NCBI RefSeq assembly: GCF_002102175.1
Contig: NZ_LQOX01000096.1
Span: 1 to 64,000, forward strand
Direction of reading: 5' to 3'
DNA length: 64,000 bases
Origin: Mycobacterium gastri
GTDB lineage: Bacteria > Actinomycetota > Actinomycetes > Mycobacteriales > Mycobacteriaceae
Under the pieces are notes generated by a model that was not told where the DNA came from, ran no database searches, and was given only the letters and a program-made list of their open reading frames with translations. The position numbers were made by a program, and so were the translations under genes. Below, in pieces: positions 27,312 through 37,987 of this stretch (within the stretch, counting starts at the first letter, position 1; each line of letters begins with the position of its first letter).

Positions 27312-27833
27312 GTGAGCAAACCTGATCGCCAGACCGGTGTGCCCAGCACGCTGACCACGATTCCGTTGGCCGATCCGCACGCCCGGCCCGGTGAACCGTC
27401 CATAGGCGACCTGATCAAAGACGCGACAACCCAGATGTCGACGCTGGTGCGCGCCGAGATCGAGCTGGCCCGCGCCGAGATCACTCGCGACGTCAAGAAG
27501 GGTCTGACCGGCAGCGTGTTCTTCATCGCCGCGCTGGTCGTGCTGTTCTACTCGACCTTCTTCCTGTTCTTCTTCCTCGCCGAGCTGCTCGACTCGTGGC
27601 TGTGGCGCTGGGTGGCGTTCCTGATCGTGTTCGCCCTCATGGTGGTGACCACCGTCGTGCTCGCCCTGTTGGGTTTCCTGAAGGTCCGCCGGATCCGGGG
27701 ACCGCGGCAGACCATCGAGTCGGTCAAGGAGACCCGCACCGCGCTCATGCCGGGCCACGACAAGACCCCGGCCGTGATACACCCCGCGGCGGCACCCGAG
27801 AGCAAGACGCCCACCGATCCGTCGGGTTGGTAA
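27312..27833 (+). CDS. Membrane protein, actinobacterial holin-X type (Rv3669 family)
   Basis: A 173-residue protein with a cytosolic N-terminus carrying LVRAEIELARAEITRDVKKG, then two adjacent membrane helices (GSVFFIAALVVLFYSTFFLF and WVAFLIVFALMVVTTVVLAL) and a basic, proline-rich tail. The helix-RAEIELA-helix pattern is that of the phage holin superfamily III related family found widely in actinobacteria, whose role is not settled. The GTG start opens a two-gene unit with the hydrolase gene, which begins at the very next base after its stop. Confidence 0.85.
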   Translation: MSKPDRQTGVPSTLTTIPLADPHARPGEPSIGDLIKDATTQMSTLVRAEIELARAEITRDVKKGLTGSVFFIAALVVLFYSTFFLFFFLAELLDSWLWRWVAFLIVFALMVVTTVVLALLGFLKVRRIRGPRQTIESVKETRTALMPGHDKTPAVIHPAAAPESKTPTDPSGW

Positions 27834-28802
27834 GTGCCGGCACCAGATCCGTCGATGACCCGCATCGACGGGCCATGGCGGCATCTGGACGTGCACGCCA
27901 ACGGCATCCGGTTCCATGTCGTCGAGGCCATTCCGGCCGACCCGGACGCGACGGAGCCGGCCATACCGGCCATGGCACGGCCCCTGGTGATGCTGTTGCA
28001 CGGGTTCGGTTCGTTCTGGTGGTCGTGGCGTCATCAGCTGCGCGGGCTCACGAGTGCCCGGGTGGTCGCGGTCGACCTGCGCGGCTATGGCGGCAGCGAC
28101 AAACCGCCCCGCGGCTACGACGGCTGGACCCTGGCCGGTGACACGGCCGGATTGATCCGCGCGCTGGGACACTCCTCGGCGACGCTGGTCGGTCACGCCG
28201 ACGGCGGGCTCGCCTGCTGGACCACCGCGCTGCTGCACTCCCGGCTGGTGCGGTCCATCGCGCTGATCAGCTCACCGCACCCGGCCGCGCTGCGACGGTC
28301 CACCCTGACCAGGCGAGACCAGGGCCGCGCGCTGTTGCCGACATTGCTGCGCTACCAAGTGCCGCTGTGGCCCGAGCGCCTATTGACCCGACATGACGCG
28401 GCCGAAATCGAGCGCCTGGTGCGCATTCGCAGCAGCGCCAAATGGGTTGCCTCCGAAGACTTTTCACAGACAATCGGCTATCTGCGGCAAGCCATCCGGA
28501 TTCCGGCGGCCGCGCACTCCGCGCTGGAGTATCAGCGTTGGGCGGTGCGCAGTCAGCTGCGCGGCGAAGGCCGGCGCTTCATGAAATCGATGCGCCGGCA
28601 ACTCGGCGTGCCGTTGCTGCACCTGCGCGGCGACGCCGATCCCTACGTGCTGGCCGATCCGGTCGAGCGCACCCAGCGTTACGCACCGCACGGACGCTAC
28701 GTATCCGTCTCCGGCGCTGGACATTTCAGCCATGAGGAAGCGCCCGAAGAGGTCAACCGGCAGCTGGCGCGGTTCCTCGATCAGGTGCACCGGCTCAGCT
28801 GA
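27834..28802 (+). CDS. ephE: Alpha/beta-hydrolase annotated as epoxide hydrolase EphE (nucleophile replaced)
   Basis: A 322-residue alpha/beta-hydrolase matching Rv3670. The oxyanion-hole region LLHGFGSFWWSWRHQL, the acid-loop LRGDADPYVLAD and the late His in VSGAGHFSHEEAP are present. At the nucleophile elbow, where epoxide hydrolases have G-H-D-x-G-G, this protein reads GHADGG: Ala fills the nucleophile position and Asp is one residue later. A normal epoxide hydrolase mechanism is therefore doubtful. GTG start directly after the upstream stop; the 3' end overlaps the convergent marP gene by 8 bases. Confidence 0.85.
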   Translation: MPAPDPSMTRIDGPWRHLDVHANGIRFHVVEAIPADPDATEPAIPAMARPLVMLLHGFGSFWWSWRHQLRGLTSARVVAVDLRGYGGSDKPPRGYDGWTLAGDTAGLIRALGHSSATLVGHADGGLACWTTALLHSRLVRSIALISSPHPAALRRSTLTRRDQGRALLPTLLRYQVPLWPERLLTRHDAAEIERLVRIRSSAKWVASEDFSQTIGYLRQAIRIPAAAHSALEYQRWAVRSQLRGEGRRFMKSMRRQLGVPLLHLRGDADPYVLADPVERTQRYAPHGRYVSVSGAGHFSHEEAPEEVNRQLARFLDQVHRLS

Positions 28803-29988
28803 CGCACGCCCCGGTGGCGACGCGCTGGGTGGCCCCGAGCTTCTCCAGCTGACTGGCCACCTCACCGGCGGTGAGCACGAACCCGGTGTCCGGGTCGTCG
28901 ACGGCCGCGCCGAAGACCACGCCGAGCACCTGACCGTTGAGGTCGATCAACGGCCCGCCCGAGTCTCCCTGTTCCACGTTGGCCCTGATGGTGTAGACGT
29001 CGCGGGTGACCGGCTGCGGGTTGCGGTAGATGTCGGGACCACTGAGTTTGATGGCCTCGCGGATCCGGGCCGGCGTCGCGGTGAAGTTGCCGCCGCCCGG
29101 GTAGCCCAGCACCACGACGCTGGTGCCCGTTCTGGCTTCTTCTTGGGCGAACACCAGCGGCGGCGGCGACAGATGCGGGACGGCCAGGATCGCGATGTCG
29201 ACCGAAGGGTCGTAGGACACCACGGTCGCGTCCAGGGGCTTGCCGCTCGCGTACACCTGCACACTGTTGGACCCGGCGACCACGTGCGCGTTGGTCATCA
29301 CGCGCTCGGGCGCAACCACGAAGCCGCTGCCCTCCAGCACCTTCTGGCAGCTGGGCGCCAGGCTGCGGATCTTGAGCACGCTCGGCGCGGTGGCCGTCAC
29401 CACCGGGTTGTCGCTCAGCGCCGGGTCGGGCGAGGCGACCGGGATGACCGGGGTGTGGCTGAAGGGCTCCAGCACCTGCGGCAGGCCCGAGGTGTTCAGC
29501 AGCGCCGAAAGTCGCTTGGGCACCGTCTTCAGCCAGGTGGGTGCCACCTCGTTGACCTCGGCGAGCACCCGCGAACCGCGAACCGCCGCCGCCAACTCCG
29601 GCTGATCCTTCGACTGGGTCAGCGGCGTCGCCAGCAGCCACGCCGCGGTCAGCACCACGACCAGCTGCACCGCCACCCCGATGATCGAGTCGATCACCCG
29701 GATCGGCCGGTTGCGGATAGCGCTGCGCACGGCCCGGCCCAGCACCACACCTGCGACTTCGCCGACCACGACCAGTCCCAGGATCAAGAGCAGCGCGGTG
29801 AACAGCTTGGCCCGGGGGGCGGCGATGTGGGCGACGATGTGGGGCGCCAGCAGCACGCCGGCGATCGCGCCCAGCAGCACACCGGCAAACGACAGCATCG
29901 AGCCCAGCGCACCGGACCGCCAGCCCGAGATCGCCGCGATGCAGGCGACCGCCAATACCGCGATATCGAGCCATTGTGACGGGGTCAT
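28795..29988 (-). CDS. marP: Periplasmic serine protease MarP
   Basis: A 397-residue protein, the length of M. tuberculosis MarP (Rv3671c). Four membrane helices occupy about residues 5-135 (a CvpA-like domain), followed by a trypsin-like domain with His in VMTNAHVVAG, Asp in DPSVDIAILAVP and Ser in VEQGDSGGPLID, plus a regulatory Cys pair (PSCQKV and the terminal GACVS). In M. tuberculosis MarP is needed to hold internal pH in acid and activates the peptidoglycan hydrolase RipA. Start ATG 29988 (MTPSQW) matches the known protein; two ATGs lie slightly upstream. Confidence 0.95.
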   Translation of the reverse strand: MTPSQWLDIAVLAVACIAAISGWRSGALGSMLSFAGVLLGAIAGVLLAPHIVAHIAAPRAKLFTALLLILGLVVVGEVAGVVLGRAVRSAIRNRPIRVIDSIIGVAVQLVVVLTAAWLLATPLTQSKDQPELAAAVRGSRVLAEVNEVAPTWLKTVPKRLSALLNTSGLPQVLEPFSHTPVIPVASPDPALSDNPVVTATAPSVLKIRSLAPSCQKVLEGSGFVVAPERVMTNAHVVAGSNSVQVYASGKPLDATVVSYDPSVDIAILAVPHLSPPPLVFAQEEARTGTSVVVLGYPGGGNFTATPARIREAIKLSGPDIYRNPQPVTRDVYTIRANVEQGDSGGPLIDLNGQVLGVVFGAAVDDPDTGFVLTAGEVASQLEKLGATQRVATGACVS

Positions 29989-30002
29989 GGCATTCATCGA
30001 GT

Positions 30003-30767
30003 TCATCGCAGTCCACCCTGCTCACCGACCAGCGCCATCGCATCGTCCAGTTCGCGGACATCGCTGGTGTCCCAGGGCCTGGCCCATCCCGCAACGTCGA
30101 GCACCGCCGAAATCACCTGACCGGTGAATCCCCATACCAGCATGTGGTCGAGCAGAAACGCCGGTCCGGCCCAGCGCCGGCTCAGGGTCCGCCGGTACAC
30201 CGTCAGCCGGTTTTCCGGATTGACGAAGGCGCGCACCGGAACCCGCGTCACCATGGCCGTTTCCGCCTCGTTGACGACGTACACGGGCCCCGGATCGGGT
30301 GAATACGCCAGCACCGGGACGACGTGGAATCGCGACGGAGCGATGAAGGTGCGTTCCATGGTGGCCAGTGGGTGCAGCCTGGCCGGGTCGAGCCCGGTCT
30401 CCTCATGGGCTTCTCGGAAGGCGGTGGCCACCGGACCCTGGTCTCCGGGGTCGGATGCGCCGCCGGGGAAGGCCGCCTGACCGGCGTGGTGACGCAAGGT
30501 CGACGCCCGCACCGTCAGCAGCAGGTCGGCGTCGTCGGGAACGCCGCCGTCGGCCCGCCCGGACTCGGGACCGGAGAACAGCACCAGAACAGCGGCCTCC
30601 CGGTCGTTGCGGCGCAGGGATGCGGTCGCCCGGGCTGCCGTCACCATGGCCAGCACCTCGCCCGGCAGCCGCCGCCGGACCGCGTCGGGCACCCGGTCCA
30701 CGTTGTCGACCAGCGGGCGCAGCCAGGACGGGCCGACCTCGGGCGTCAGGGCAACCCCAGCGTTCAC
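30003..30767 (-). CDS. NUDIX hydrolase, CoA pyrophosphatase type (Rv3672c family)
   Basis: A 254-residue NUDIX protein. The box reads GGASDPGDQGPVATAFREAH followed by EETGL; the first acidic position of the motif (Gx5E) is Asp, while the REaxEE core is intact. NudL-like enzymes of this subgroup cleave CoA derivatives; the exact substrate here is inferred from family. The GTG at 30767 is preferred because AAGGAGG lies 6 bases upstream; a TTG at 30818 would add 17 residues. It ends 14 bases before the marP start and is probably co-transcribed with it. Confidence 0.88.
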   Translation of the reverse strand: MNAGVALTPEVGPSWLRPLVDNVDRVPDAVRRRLPGEVLAMVTAARATASLRRNDREAAVLVLFSGPESGRADGGVPDDADLLLTVRASTLRHHAGQAAFPGGASDPGDQGPVATAFREAHEETGLDPARLHPLATMERTFIAPSRFHVVPVLAYSPDPGPVYVVNEAETAMVTRVPVRAFVNPENRLTVYRRTLSRRWAGPAFLLDHMLVWGFTGQVISAVLDVAGWARPWDTSDVRELDDAMALVGEQGGLR

Positions 30768-30822
30768 CGGCGCCTCCTTGTCGGGCTGGTCGGGTGCACC
30801 TGCCCGCCTTCTCTCCAACCGC

Positions 30823-32267
<1,445 letters not shown>

Positions 32268-32323
32268 CTACGACAGAGTACTGATTTCGTGATCTGACCG
32301 AGACCTCGTGTTGATTCAAGGCC

Positions 32324-32671
32324 ATGTTTACTCTCCTTGTGTCGTGGTTGCTGGTGGCGTGCGTTCCGGCGTTGCTGATGCTGACGACCCTCGGCCTTGG
32401 TCGGCTGGAACAAGCGCTTTCCTGCAATACCGTGACCGCCTCGGACGTTGCCGAGTTTCTCGAGCAGGCTCAGGCCGTCGATGTGCACCGCCTGGCCCGT
32501 GAGGGCATGCCGGAGGCGCTGGCTTATCTGCACCGACGCCAGGCGCCGGCGCTGACCGAGGCCCCCGCCGCCAGGGCGCTCACCGGCAACCATCACGCCG
32601 ATCCGTACCGTGCCGCCCCCCGACACATCCATTCCCGGGTTAAGGCGACTCGACACGTCAATCGTGTGTAG
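32324..32671 (+). CDS. Small membrane protein (Rv3675 family)
   Basis: A 115-residue protein with an N-terminal hydrophobic segment (LLVSWLLVACVPALLMLTTL) and a soluble C-terminal part (EFLEQAQAVDVHRLAREGMP, later a basic tail). It corresponds to Rv3675, a conserved mycobacterial protein of unknown role found immediately before crp. Nothing catalytic is visible. Its start is divergent from nth, with a 56-bp gap that must hold promoters for both directions. Confidence 0.75.
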   Translation: MFTLLVSWLLVACVPALLMLTTLGLGRLEQALSCNTVTASDVAEFLEQAQAVDVHRLAREGMPEALAYLHRRQAPALTEAPAARALTGNHHADPYRAAPRHIHSRVKATRHVNRV

Positions 32672-32769
32672 CGTTGGCACGTCGTACCGATTGGCCTAAC
32701 CTGTACACCGGCGCTGGTCAAGAGGGACGGCCTGCCCGTATCACTTCGTTGGAAAGCTGAAGAGGCAAC

Positions 32770-33444
32770 GTGGACGAGATCCTGGCAAGGGCAGGAATCT
32801 TCCAAGGGGTTGAGCCCGGCGCGGTCGCGGCACTGACCAAGCAGCTACAGCCCGTTGACTTCCCCCGCGGACACACGGTTTTCGCCGAAGGTGAGCCGGG
32901 CGATCGGCTGTACATCATCATCTCGGGCAAAGTGAAGATCGGGCGCCGCTCGCCGGATGGCCGGGAGAACTTGCTGACCATCATGGGACCGTCCGACATG
33001 TTCGGCGAGCTGTCGATCTTCGACCCCGGGCCCCGGACGTCCAGCGCGACCACCATCACCGAGGTGCGGGCGGTCTCGATGGACCGCGACGCGCTGCGGG
33101 CGTGGATCGCCGATCGTCCGGAAATCGCCGAGCAGCTGCTGCGCGTCCTGGCCCGCCGGTTGCGGCGCACCAACAACAACCTGGCCGACCTCATCTTCAC
33201 CGACGTGCCCGGCCGGGTGGCCAAGCAGCTGCTGCAACTCGCCCAGCGTTTCGGCACCCAGGAGGGCGGCGCGATGCGGGTCACCCACGACCTGACCCAG
33301 GAGGAGATCGCCCAGCTGGTCGGAGCTTCGCGGGAGACGGTGAACAAGGCGCTGGCCGACTTCGCTCACCGCGGCTGGATCCGGTTGGAGGGCAAGAGCG
33401 TGCTCATCTCCGACTCCGAACGCCTGGCGCGCCGGGCTCGCTAG
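32770..33444 (+). CDS. crp: cAMP receptor protein, transcription regulator CRP
   Basis: A 224-residue CRP, the same length as Rv3676. The cyclic-nucleotide fold shows [20 protein letters not shown] and the cAMP cassette [18 protein letters not shown]; the C-terminal winged helix-turn-helix is [21 protein letters not shown]. tuberculosis CRP binds TGTGA-type palindromes and controls many genes including whiB1 and resuscitation factors. GTG start (GTGGACGAGATC) as in M. tuberculosis. About 100 bp upstream would contain its promoter. Confidence 0.96.
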   Translation: MDEILARAGIFQGVEPGAVAALTKQLQPVDFPRGHTVFAEGEPGDRLYIIISGKVKIGRRSPDGRENLLTIMGPSDMFGELSIFDPGPRTSSATTITEVRAVSMDRDALRAWIADRPEIAEQLLRVLARRLRRTNNNLADLIFTDVPGRVAKQLLQLAQRFGTQEGGAMRVTHDLTQEEIAQLVGASRETVNKALADFAHRGWIRLEGKSVLISDSERLARRAR

Positions 33445-33498
33445 CTTCGCCGAGCCTGTAATTCTGCAGGCCTCCACTCGCGCTTTGGCTGCAAATTT

Positions 33499-34284
33499 TC
33501 AGTCTCGGCGCAGATAGTCCAGTTGCACCTGCACCGACCATTCGGCCGCATCCCAGAGCTTCTCGTCGACGTCGACATAGACATGTTCGACGACCTGACG
33601 GGTGGTGGCATCGTCGCCGAGGTCCCGCAGCGCCGAGCGCACCTGCTCCAGACGTTCGTGCCGGTGGGTGAGGTACCCCTGCGCGACTGCCGAGAGATCC
33701 GCCAATTCCGGCCCATGCCCGGGCAGCACCTTACGCCGGCCCAGACCGCGCAGCCGATGTAGCGATTCCAGGTAGTCGGACAGGCTGCCGTCGTCCTTGT
33801 CCAGAACGGTGGTGCCGCGGCCCAGCACGCTGTCGGCCGTCAGCACGGCATCGTCGAGGAGGAACGACAGCGAGTCGGCGGTGTGACCCGGGGTGGCCAG
33901 CACCGTGATCTCCAGCCCGGCAGCCTGGATCACTTCCCGGTCGCTCAGCGCCACTTGATCGCCGCGCAGGAATTGCGGGTCCGCGGCGCCTACCGGTGCC
34001 CCGGTCAGCTCGACCAGCTTGTCGATGCCGTCGGTATGGTCGCCGTGGCGATGGCTGATCAGCACCAGCGCGATGCGGCCCAGCGCGGCGACCCGGGCGA
34101 GGTGCTCGTCGTCGCCCGGCCCCGGATCGACGATGACCAGCTCGTCGCTGCCCGGTCCGCACAGCACCCAGGTGTTGGTGCCCTCCAGCGTCATCAGGCC
34201 GGGATTGTCGGCCACCAGCACCGATGCCGTGTCGGTGACCGGCCGCAGCCGGCCGTAGGCGGGATGGGTCAGCGGCTCGGTCAC
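33499..34284 (-). CDS. Metallo-beta-lactamase-fold hydrolase (Rv3677c family)
   Basis: A 261-residue hydrolase of the LACTB2-like branch of the metallo-beta-lactamase fold. The zinc motif is ISHRHGDHTDGID, followed by His in LATPGHTADSLS, Asp in AVLTADSVLGRG and the late LPGHGPELADL; a C-terminal winged-helix-like region (ATTRQVVEHVYVDVDEKLW) follows. Substrate unknown; family members include RNases and thioester hydrolases. GTG 34284 overlaps the stop of the RidA gene. The longer ORF upstream is a shadow of that gene. Confidence 0.88.
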   Translation of the reverse strand: MTEPLTHPAYGRLRPVTDTASVLVADNPGLMTLEGTNTWVLCGPGSDELVIVDPGPGDDEHLARVAALGRIALVLISHRHGDHTDGIDKLVELTGAPVGAADPQFLRGDQVALSDREVIQAAGLEITVLATPGHTADSLSFLLDDAVLTADSVLGRGTTVLDKDDGSLSDYLESLHRLRGLGRRKVLPGHGPELADLSAVAQGYLTHRHERLEQVRSALRDLGDDATTRQVVEHVYVDVDEKLWDAAEWSVQVQLDYLRRD

Positions 34285-34745
34285 GGCCGCTGGCCGGCCT
34301 CCACGATCAACTCGACTTCGACGGGTGCTCCCAGCGGCAACTCGGATACGCCGACGGCCGAACGCGCGTGCGCGCCGTTGTCGCCGAACACCTCGGCAAG
34401 CAGGTCCGAGGCTCCGTTGATGATGCTGGGCTGACCGTGAAAGCCCGGTGCGGAGGCGACGAACCCGACCACCTTGACCACCCGCGTCACCGAGTCCAGG
34501 CCCACCAGCGAATCCACCGCCGCCAGCGCGTTGAGCGCGCAAATGCGCGCCGCGGCCTTGGCCTCCTCCGGCGTGATGTCTGCGCCCACCTTGCCCGTGC
34601 AGGCCAGCTTCCCGGCCTCGAAGGGCAGCTGCCCCGAGGTGTAGACGAGGTTGCCGGTGCGCACCGCCGGCACGTAGGCCGCCAGCGGCGCCACCATCTC
34701 CGGAAGCGTGATGCCCAGTTGCGCGAGCCGGGATTTAGCGTCCAT
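34281..34745 (-). CDS. RidA-family protein (Rv3678c family)
   Basis: A 154-residue YjgF/YER057c/UK114 (RidA) family protein. The segments VPAVRTGNLVYTSGQLPFEA and ICALNALAAVDSLVGLDSVT are characteristic; RidA proteins hydrolyse reactive imines and enamines, though several subgroups lack the activity. The catalytic Arg of the archetypal enzyme cannot be placed with certainty here. The ATG at 34745 overlaps the TAA of the small DUF4177 gene (TAATG), so translation is coupled in this three-gene unit. Confidence 0.88.
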   Translation of the reverse strand: MDAKSRLAQLGITLPEMVAPLAAYVPAVRTGNLVYTSGQLPFEAGKLACTGKVGADITPEEAKAAARICALNALAAVDSLVGLDSVTRVVKVVGFVASAPGFHGQPSIINGASDLLAEVFGDNGAHARSAVGVSELPLGAPVEVELIVEAGQRP

Positions 34746-34906
34746 TACTTCGGACGCTTCAGGTAGGCGACGTGCTGCTCGCCGGTTGGCCCCGGCAACA
34801 CCGCGACCAGCTCCCAGCCGTCGGCTCCCCACTGGTCGAGGATCTGTTTGGTGGCGTGCGTGAGCAGCGGAACCGTTGCGTACTCCCATGCGGAGGGTTG
34901 GGTCAT
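34745..34906 (-). CDS. DUF4177-type small protein (Rv3678A family)
   Basis: A 53-residue protein read from ATG 34906: MTQPSAWEYATVPLLTHATK, then QILDQWGADGWELVAVLPG and the end AYLKRPK. The WEY-ATVPL and DGWELVAV pattern is that of DUF4177, small beta-rich proteins of unknown role. Its stop overlaps the RidA start. It is divergent from bagA, whose start lies 76 bp away, so both promoters must lie in that gap. Confidence 0.85.
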   Translation of the reverse strand: MTQPSAWEYATVPLLTHATKQILDQWGADGWELVAVLPGPTGEQHVAYLKRPK

Positions 34907-34982
34907 GACGCGAGCTTATCCGCCCCGGTTGATGACCTCCGGCCAGCCCGGCGGCCGGGTGAGGCGGTAGGGCTAGCATGCG

Positions 34983-36008
34983 ATGGTGGCGAACACACCT
35001 AACGACGGTCCTTCCGTCGGCTGGCCGTCGCGCCTATCGAAGGCCCGGTTGCACTTCGTGACCGGGAAGGGCGGCACCGGGAAATCCACCATCGCGGCCG
35101 CACTGGCGCTGACTCTGGCAGCCGGAGGCCGCAAGGTCCTCATCATCGAAGTCGAAGGGCGCCAAGGGATTGCGCAGCTTTTCGATGTGCCGCCGCTGCC
35201 CTATCAGGAGGTCAAGATCGCGACCGCCGAACGCGGCGGGCAGGTGAACGCGCTGGCAATCGATATCGAAGCCGCGTTCCTGGAATACCTCGACATGTTC
35301 TACAACTTGGGCATCGCGGGCCGGGCAATGCGACGCGTAGGTGCGATCGAGTTCGCGACGACGATCGCGCCCGGTCTCCGCGATGTGCTGCTCACCGGCA
35401 AGATCAAGGAAACGGTGGTCCGCCTCAACAAGGGGACCAAGAGCCCGGTATATGACGCGATCGTCGTCGACGCGCCCCCAACGGGCCGCATCGCGCGCTT
35501 CCTGGACGTCACCAAGGCGGTCTCCGATCTGGCCAAGGGCGGGCCGGTGCATTCGCAAGCCGAAGGGGTGGTGAGGTTGCTGCACTCCGATCAGACCGCT
35601 ATCCATCTGGTGACGCTGCTGGAAGCGCTGCCCGTGCAGGAAACCCTGGAAGCGATCGAGGAGCTGGCCGACATGCAGTTGCCGATCGGCAGCGTCATCG
35701 TCAACCGCAATATTCCGACCTACTTGAGCGCCGAGGACCTAGCGAAGGCAGCCGAGGGCGATGTCGATGCCGACTCGGTACGGTCCGGTTTGGCAATGGC
35801 CGGAATCGAGCTGGCGGCAACAGATTTCGCCGGTCTGCTGACCGAGACGATCCAGCACGCCAGCCGAATCAGCGCACGCGCCGAGACCGCGCAACAGCTT
35901 GACGCGTTGCATGTTCCACGGCTGGAATTACCCACGATTTCCGATGGTGTCGACTTGGGCAGCTTGTACGAGCTTTCGGAATCGCTTGCACAGCAGGGGG
36001 TTCGATGA
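34983..36008 (+). CDS. bagA: GET3/ArsA-like ATPase BagA (Rv3679)
   Basis: A 341-residue ATPase of the GET3/ArsA class. The deviant Walker A is [19 protein letters not shown] with both Lys; the Asp-containing switch is [20 protein letters not shown]. The M. tuberculosis homologues Rv3679 and Rv3680 (BagA and BagB) form a complex and matter for growth under some carbon sources and stresses; tail-anchored protein insertion has not been shown. The start ATG 34983 is used; the gene overlaps bagB by four bases. Confidence 0.93.
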   Translation: MVANTPNDGPSVGWPSRLSKARLHFVTGKGGTGKSTIAAALALTLAAGGRKVLIIEVEGRQGIAQLFDVPPLPYQEVKIATAERGGQVNALAIDIEAAFLEYLDMFYNLGIAGRAMRRVGAIEFATTIAPGLRDVLLTGKIKETVVRLNKGTKSPVYDAIVVDAPPTGRIARFLDVTKAVSDLAKGGPVHSQAEGVVRLLHSDQTAIHLVTLLEALPVQETLEAIEELADMQLPIGSVIVNRNIPTYLSAEDLAKAAEGDVDADSVRSGLAMAGIELAATDFAGLLTETIQHASRISARAETAQQLDALHVPRLELPTISDGVDLGSLYELSESLAQQGVR

Positions 36009-37165
36009 GCACCGTACCGAAACCTCTTGACATGGCCTCGATCCTGGCCGACACGTCCAACCGGGTTATCGTATGCTGCGGGGCCGGTGGTGTGGGCAAG
36101 ACCACCACTGCCGCGGCAATTGCCATGCGCGCCGCCGAATATGGCCGCACTGTAGTCGTCCTGACGATCGACCCGGCCAAGCGGCTAGCTCAGGCGCTGG
36201 GTATCGACGACCTGGGTAACACCCCGCAACGGGTGCCACTGGCCCCGGAGGTGCCCGGTGAGCTGCACGGGATGATGCTCGACATGCGGCGCACGTTCGA
36301 CGAAATGGTGGTCCAATACTCCGGATCCGAACGGGCACAATCGATTCTGGACAACCAGTTCTACCAGACCGTCGCTACATCGCTTGCCGGCACCCAGGAA
36401 TACATGGCCATGGAGAAGCTGGGGCAGCTCCTGGCGCAGGACCGCTGGGATCTGGTCGTGGTGGACACCCCGCCGTCACGCAACGCGCTGGACTTTCTGG
36501 ACGCGCCAAAACGATTGGGCAGCTTCATGGATAGTCGGCTGTGGCGGCTGCTGCTTGCTCCAGGCAGGGGTATCGGCCGGTTGGTAACCGGTGTTATGGG
36601 TTTGGCCATGAAGGCGATGTCTACTGTGCTCGGTTCGAAAATGCTGAGTGATGCCGCCGCATTCGTGCAATCGTTGGACGCCACATTCGGAGGTTTCCGC
36701 GAGAAGGCTGACCGAACTTATGCGTTGCTGAAGCGGCGCGGCACCCAGTTCGTGGTGGTGTCGGCAGCCGAGCCCGATGCGCTGCGCGAGGCGTCGTTCT
36801 TCGTCGACCGGCTGACCGAAGAAGGCATGCCGCTGGCGGGCCTGGTGTTGAACCGCACCCACCCGATGCTGTGCGCATTACCCGTCGAACGGGCTATCGA
36901 CGCGACCGAAACGTTGGAAGAGGAGCACGGCGAGTCGGAGGCGACGTCGCTGGCGGCCGCGGTGCTGCGGATCCATGCCGACCGCGGGCAGACGGCCAAG
37001 CGAGAAATCCGGCTGCTTTCCCGGTTCACCGGGGCCAATCCACACGTGCCTGTCGTCGGGGTCCCGTCGCTGCCGTTCGACGTCTCGGACCTGGATGCGC
37101 TGCGCGCGCTCGCCGATCAGATCGCCCCGGTCGGCGACGATGCGGCCCGCGCGGCGGGCCGCTGA
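36005..37165 (+). CDS. bagB: GET3/ArsA-like ATPase BagB (Rv3680)
   Basis: A 386-residue partner of BagA. Walker A is [18 protein letters not shown]; the switch region is [20 protein letters not shown]; a hydrophobic stretch [19 protein letters not shown] follows, possibly a substrate-binding or membrane-contacting part. The ATG overlaps the bagA stop (ATGA), supporting a joint operon. The last residues (DDAARAAGR) are encoded by the first copy of a 58-bp tandem repeat that continues past the stop codon. Confidence 0.93.
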   Translation: MSTVPKPLDMASILADTSNRVIVCCGAGGVGKTTTAAAIAMRAAEYGRTVVVLTIDPAKRLAQALGIDDLGNTPQRVPLAPEVPGELHGMMLDMRRTFDEMVVQYSGSERAQSILDNQFYQTVATSLAGTQEYMAMEKLGQLLAQDRWDLVVVDTPPSRNALDFLDAPKRLGSFMDSRLWRLLLAPGRGIGRLVTGVMGLAMKAMSTVLGSKMLSDAAAFVQSLDATFGGFREKADRTYALLKRRGTQFVVVSAAEPDALREASFFVDRLTEEGMPLAGLVLNRTHPMLCALPVERAIDATETLEEEHGESEATSLAAAVLRIHADRGQTAKREIRLLSRFTGANPHVPVVGVPSLPFDVSDLDALRALADQIAPVGDDAARAAGR

Positions 37166-37266
37166 GAAGCCGACCAACCAGGCCCCCGTCGGCGACGAAG
37201 CGGCCCGCGCGGCGGGCCGCTGAGAAGCCGACCAACCAGGCCCCCGTCGGCGACGATGCGGCCCGC
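37130..37266. repeat. 58-bp tandem repeat at the 3' end of bagB
   Basis: Two complete copies (37130-37187 and 37188-37245) differ at one base (GATGCGG / GAAGCGG) and a third partial copy runs 37246-37266. The first copy contains the bagB stop codon (TGA 37163-37165), so extra copies lie in the 3' untranslated region. The unit includes the inverted repeat GGCCCGC-GCGGCGGGCC. This is the architecture of a mycobacterial variable-number tandem repeat. Confidence 0.9.
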
Positions 37267-37636
37267 TAGCTGCGACTCCGCCCGGCGGCATCGAGCGCGT
37301 GCTGAGGGCGTCGACCGTGAACCCTGGGCGCGGCCGCCCCGGACTTCTCCGCCCCAGCCACACACTCGACACCCACGACTCACACTCGACGCCGAAAGCG
37401 CACGCGCAAACGCCCCGGCCACCCGCTGGACGCCGTCGAATCACACTCGGCGTCGAACATTCGCGAAACCGGCCCCCACCGCGCCGAACAACGATACAGT
37501 GAGAAAACTGCGCTATTGCGCATACGCCAGTTTCTGTTGGACACAAGGCAATTAGAGTCGGCGACCTGCCACCGTAACAAAATCGTAATGAGGAACGAGG
37601 GGCCGACCGGCTCGCCTGCACCCCGATCCGAGAGCC
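37267..37636. other. Intergenic region with short dispersed repeats, no gene seen
   Basis: The 370 bp between the tandem repeat and whiB4 hold no ORF with family similarity. CACACTCGAC or CACACTCGGC occurs at 37361, 37381 and 37442, and the inverse (GTCGAGTGTG) recurs at 47479 in another gap, suggesting a short interspersed repeat. AT-richer sequence at 37490-37600 may hold convergent transcription ends. Confidence 0.5.
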
Positions 37637-37987
37637 TTAACCGACGCTGCGACGCTTGCGCTTGTCGAGGTAGTCCGACCACGAGACCACCTCAGGATGC
37701 TGCTTGAGCAGTGCCCGTCGCTGACGCTCGGTCATGCCGCCCCACACCCCGAACTCGACCTTGTTGTCGAGTGCGTCGGCCGCGCATTCCTGCATTACCG
37801 GACAGTGACGGCAGATCACCGCGGCTTTGCGCTGCGCGGCTCCACGGACGAACAGTTCGTCCGGGTCCGTCGCCCGGCACAGCGCTTTTGACACCCAGTT
37901 GATCCGTTCCTCCGCGTCGGTACTGCGGAGAAGGTTTTGCGCCGACGTGAGGTTTGTCCTTCGAGCGGCCGGACGTGTTCCTGACAC
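37637..37987 (-). CDS. whiB4: Iron-sulfur redox regulator WhiB4
   Basis: A 116-residue WhiB protein. Four Cys are arranged as ALCRATDP and ICRHCPVMQEC (C...CxxC...C), followed by the turn EFGVWGGMTERQRR and a basic tail DKRKRRSVG for DNA contact. WhiB4 in M. tuberculosis carries an O2- and NO-sensitive [4Fe-4S] cluster and regulates oxidative stress genes. GTG 37987 (VSGTRPAARR) matches the M. tuberculosis start and has GGAGGAAGG upstream; the longer ORF back to 38125 is not used. Confidence 0.95.
   Translation of the reverse strand: MSGTRPAARRTNLTSAQNLLRSTDAEERINWVSKALCRATDPDELFVRGAAQRKAAVICRHCPVMQECAADALDNKVEFGVWGGMTERQRRALLKQHPEVVSWSDYLDKRKRRSVG

Noticed and set aside
28862..30094. 410-aa alternative frame across marP
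   Set aside because: Arg/Gly-rich shadow frame; MarP motifs are in the other frame.
33450..33475. Hairpin GCCTG-8-CAGGC between crp and the MBL gene as a terminator
   Set aside because: The stem is only 5 bp with a poor T-tract; too weak to list as a feature.
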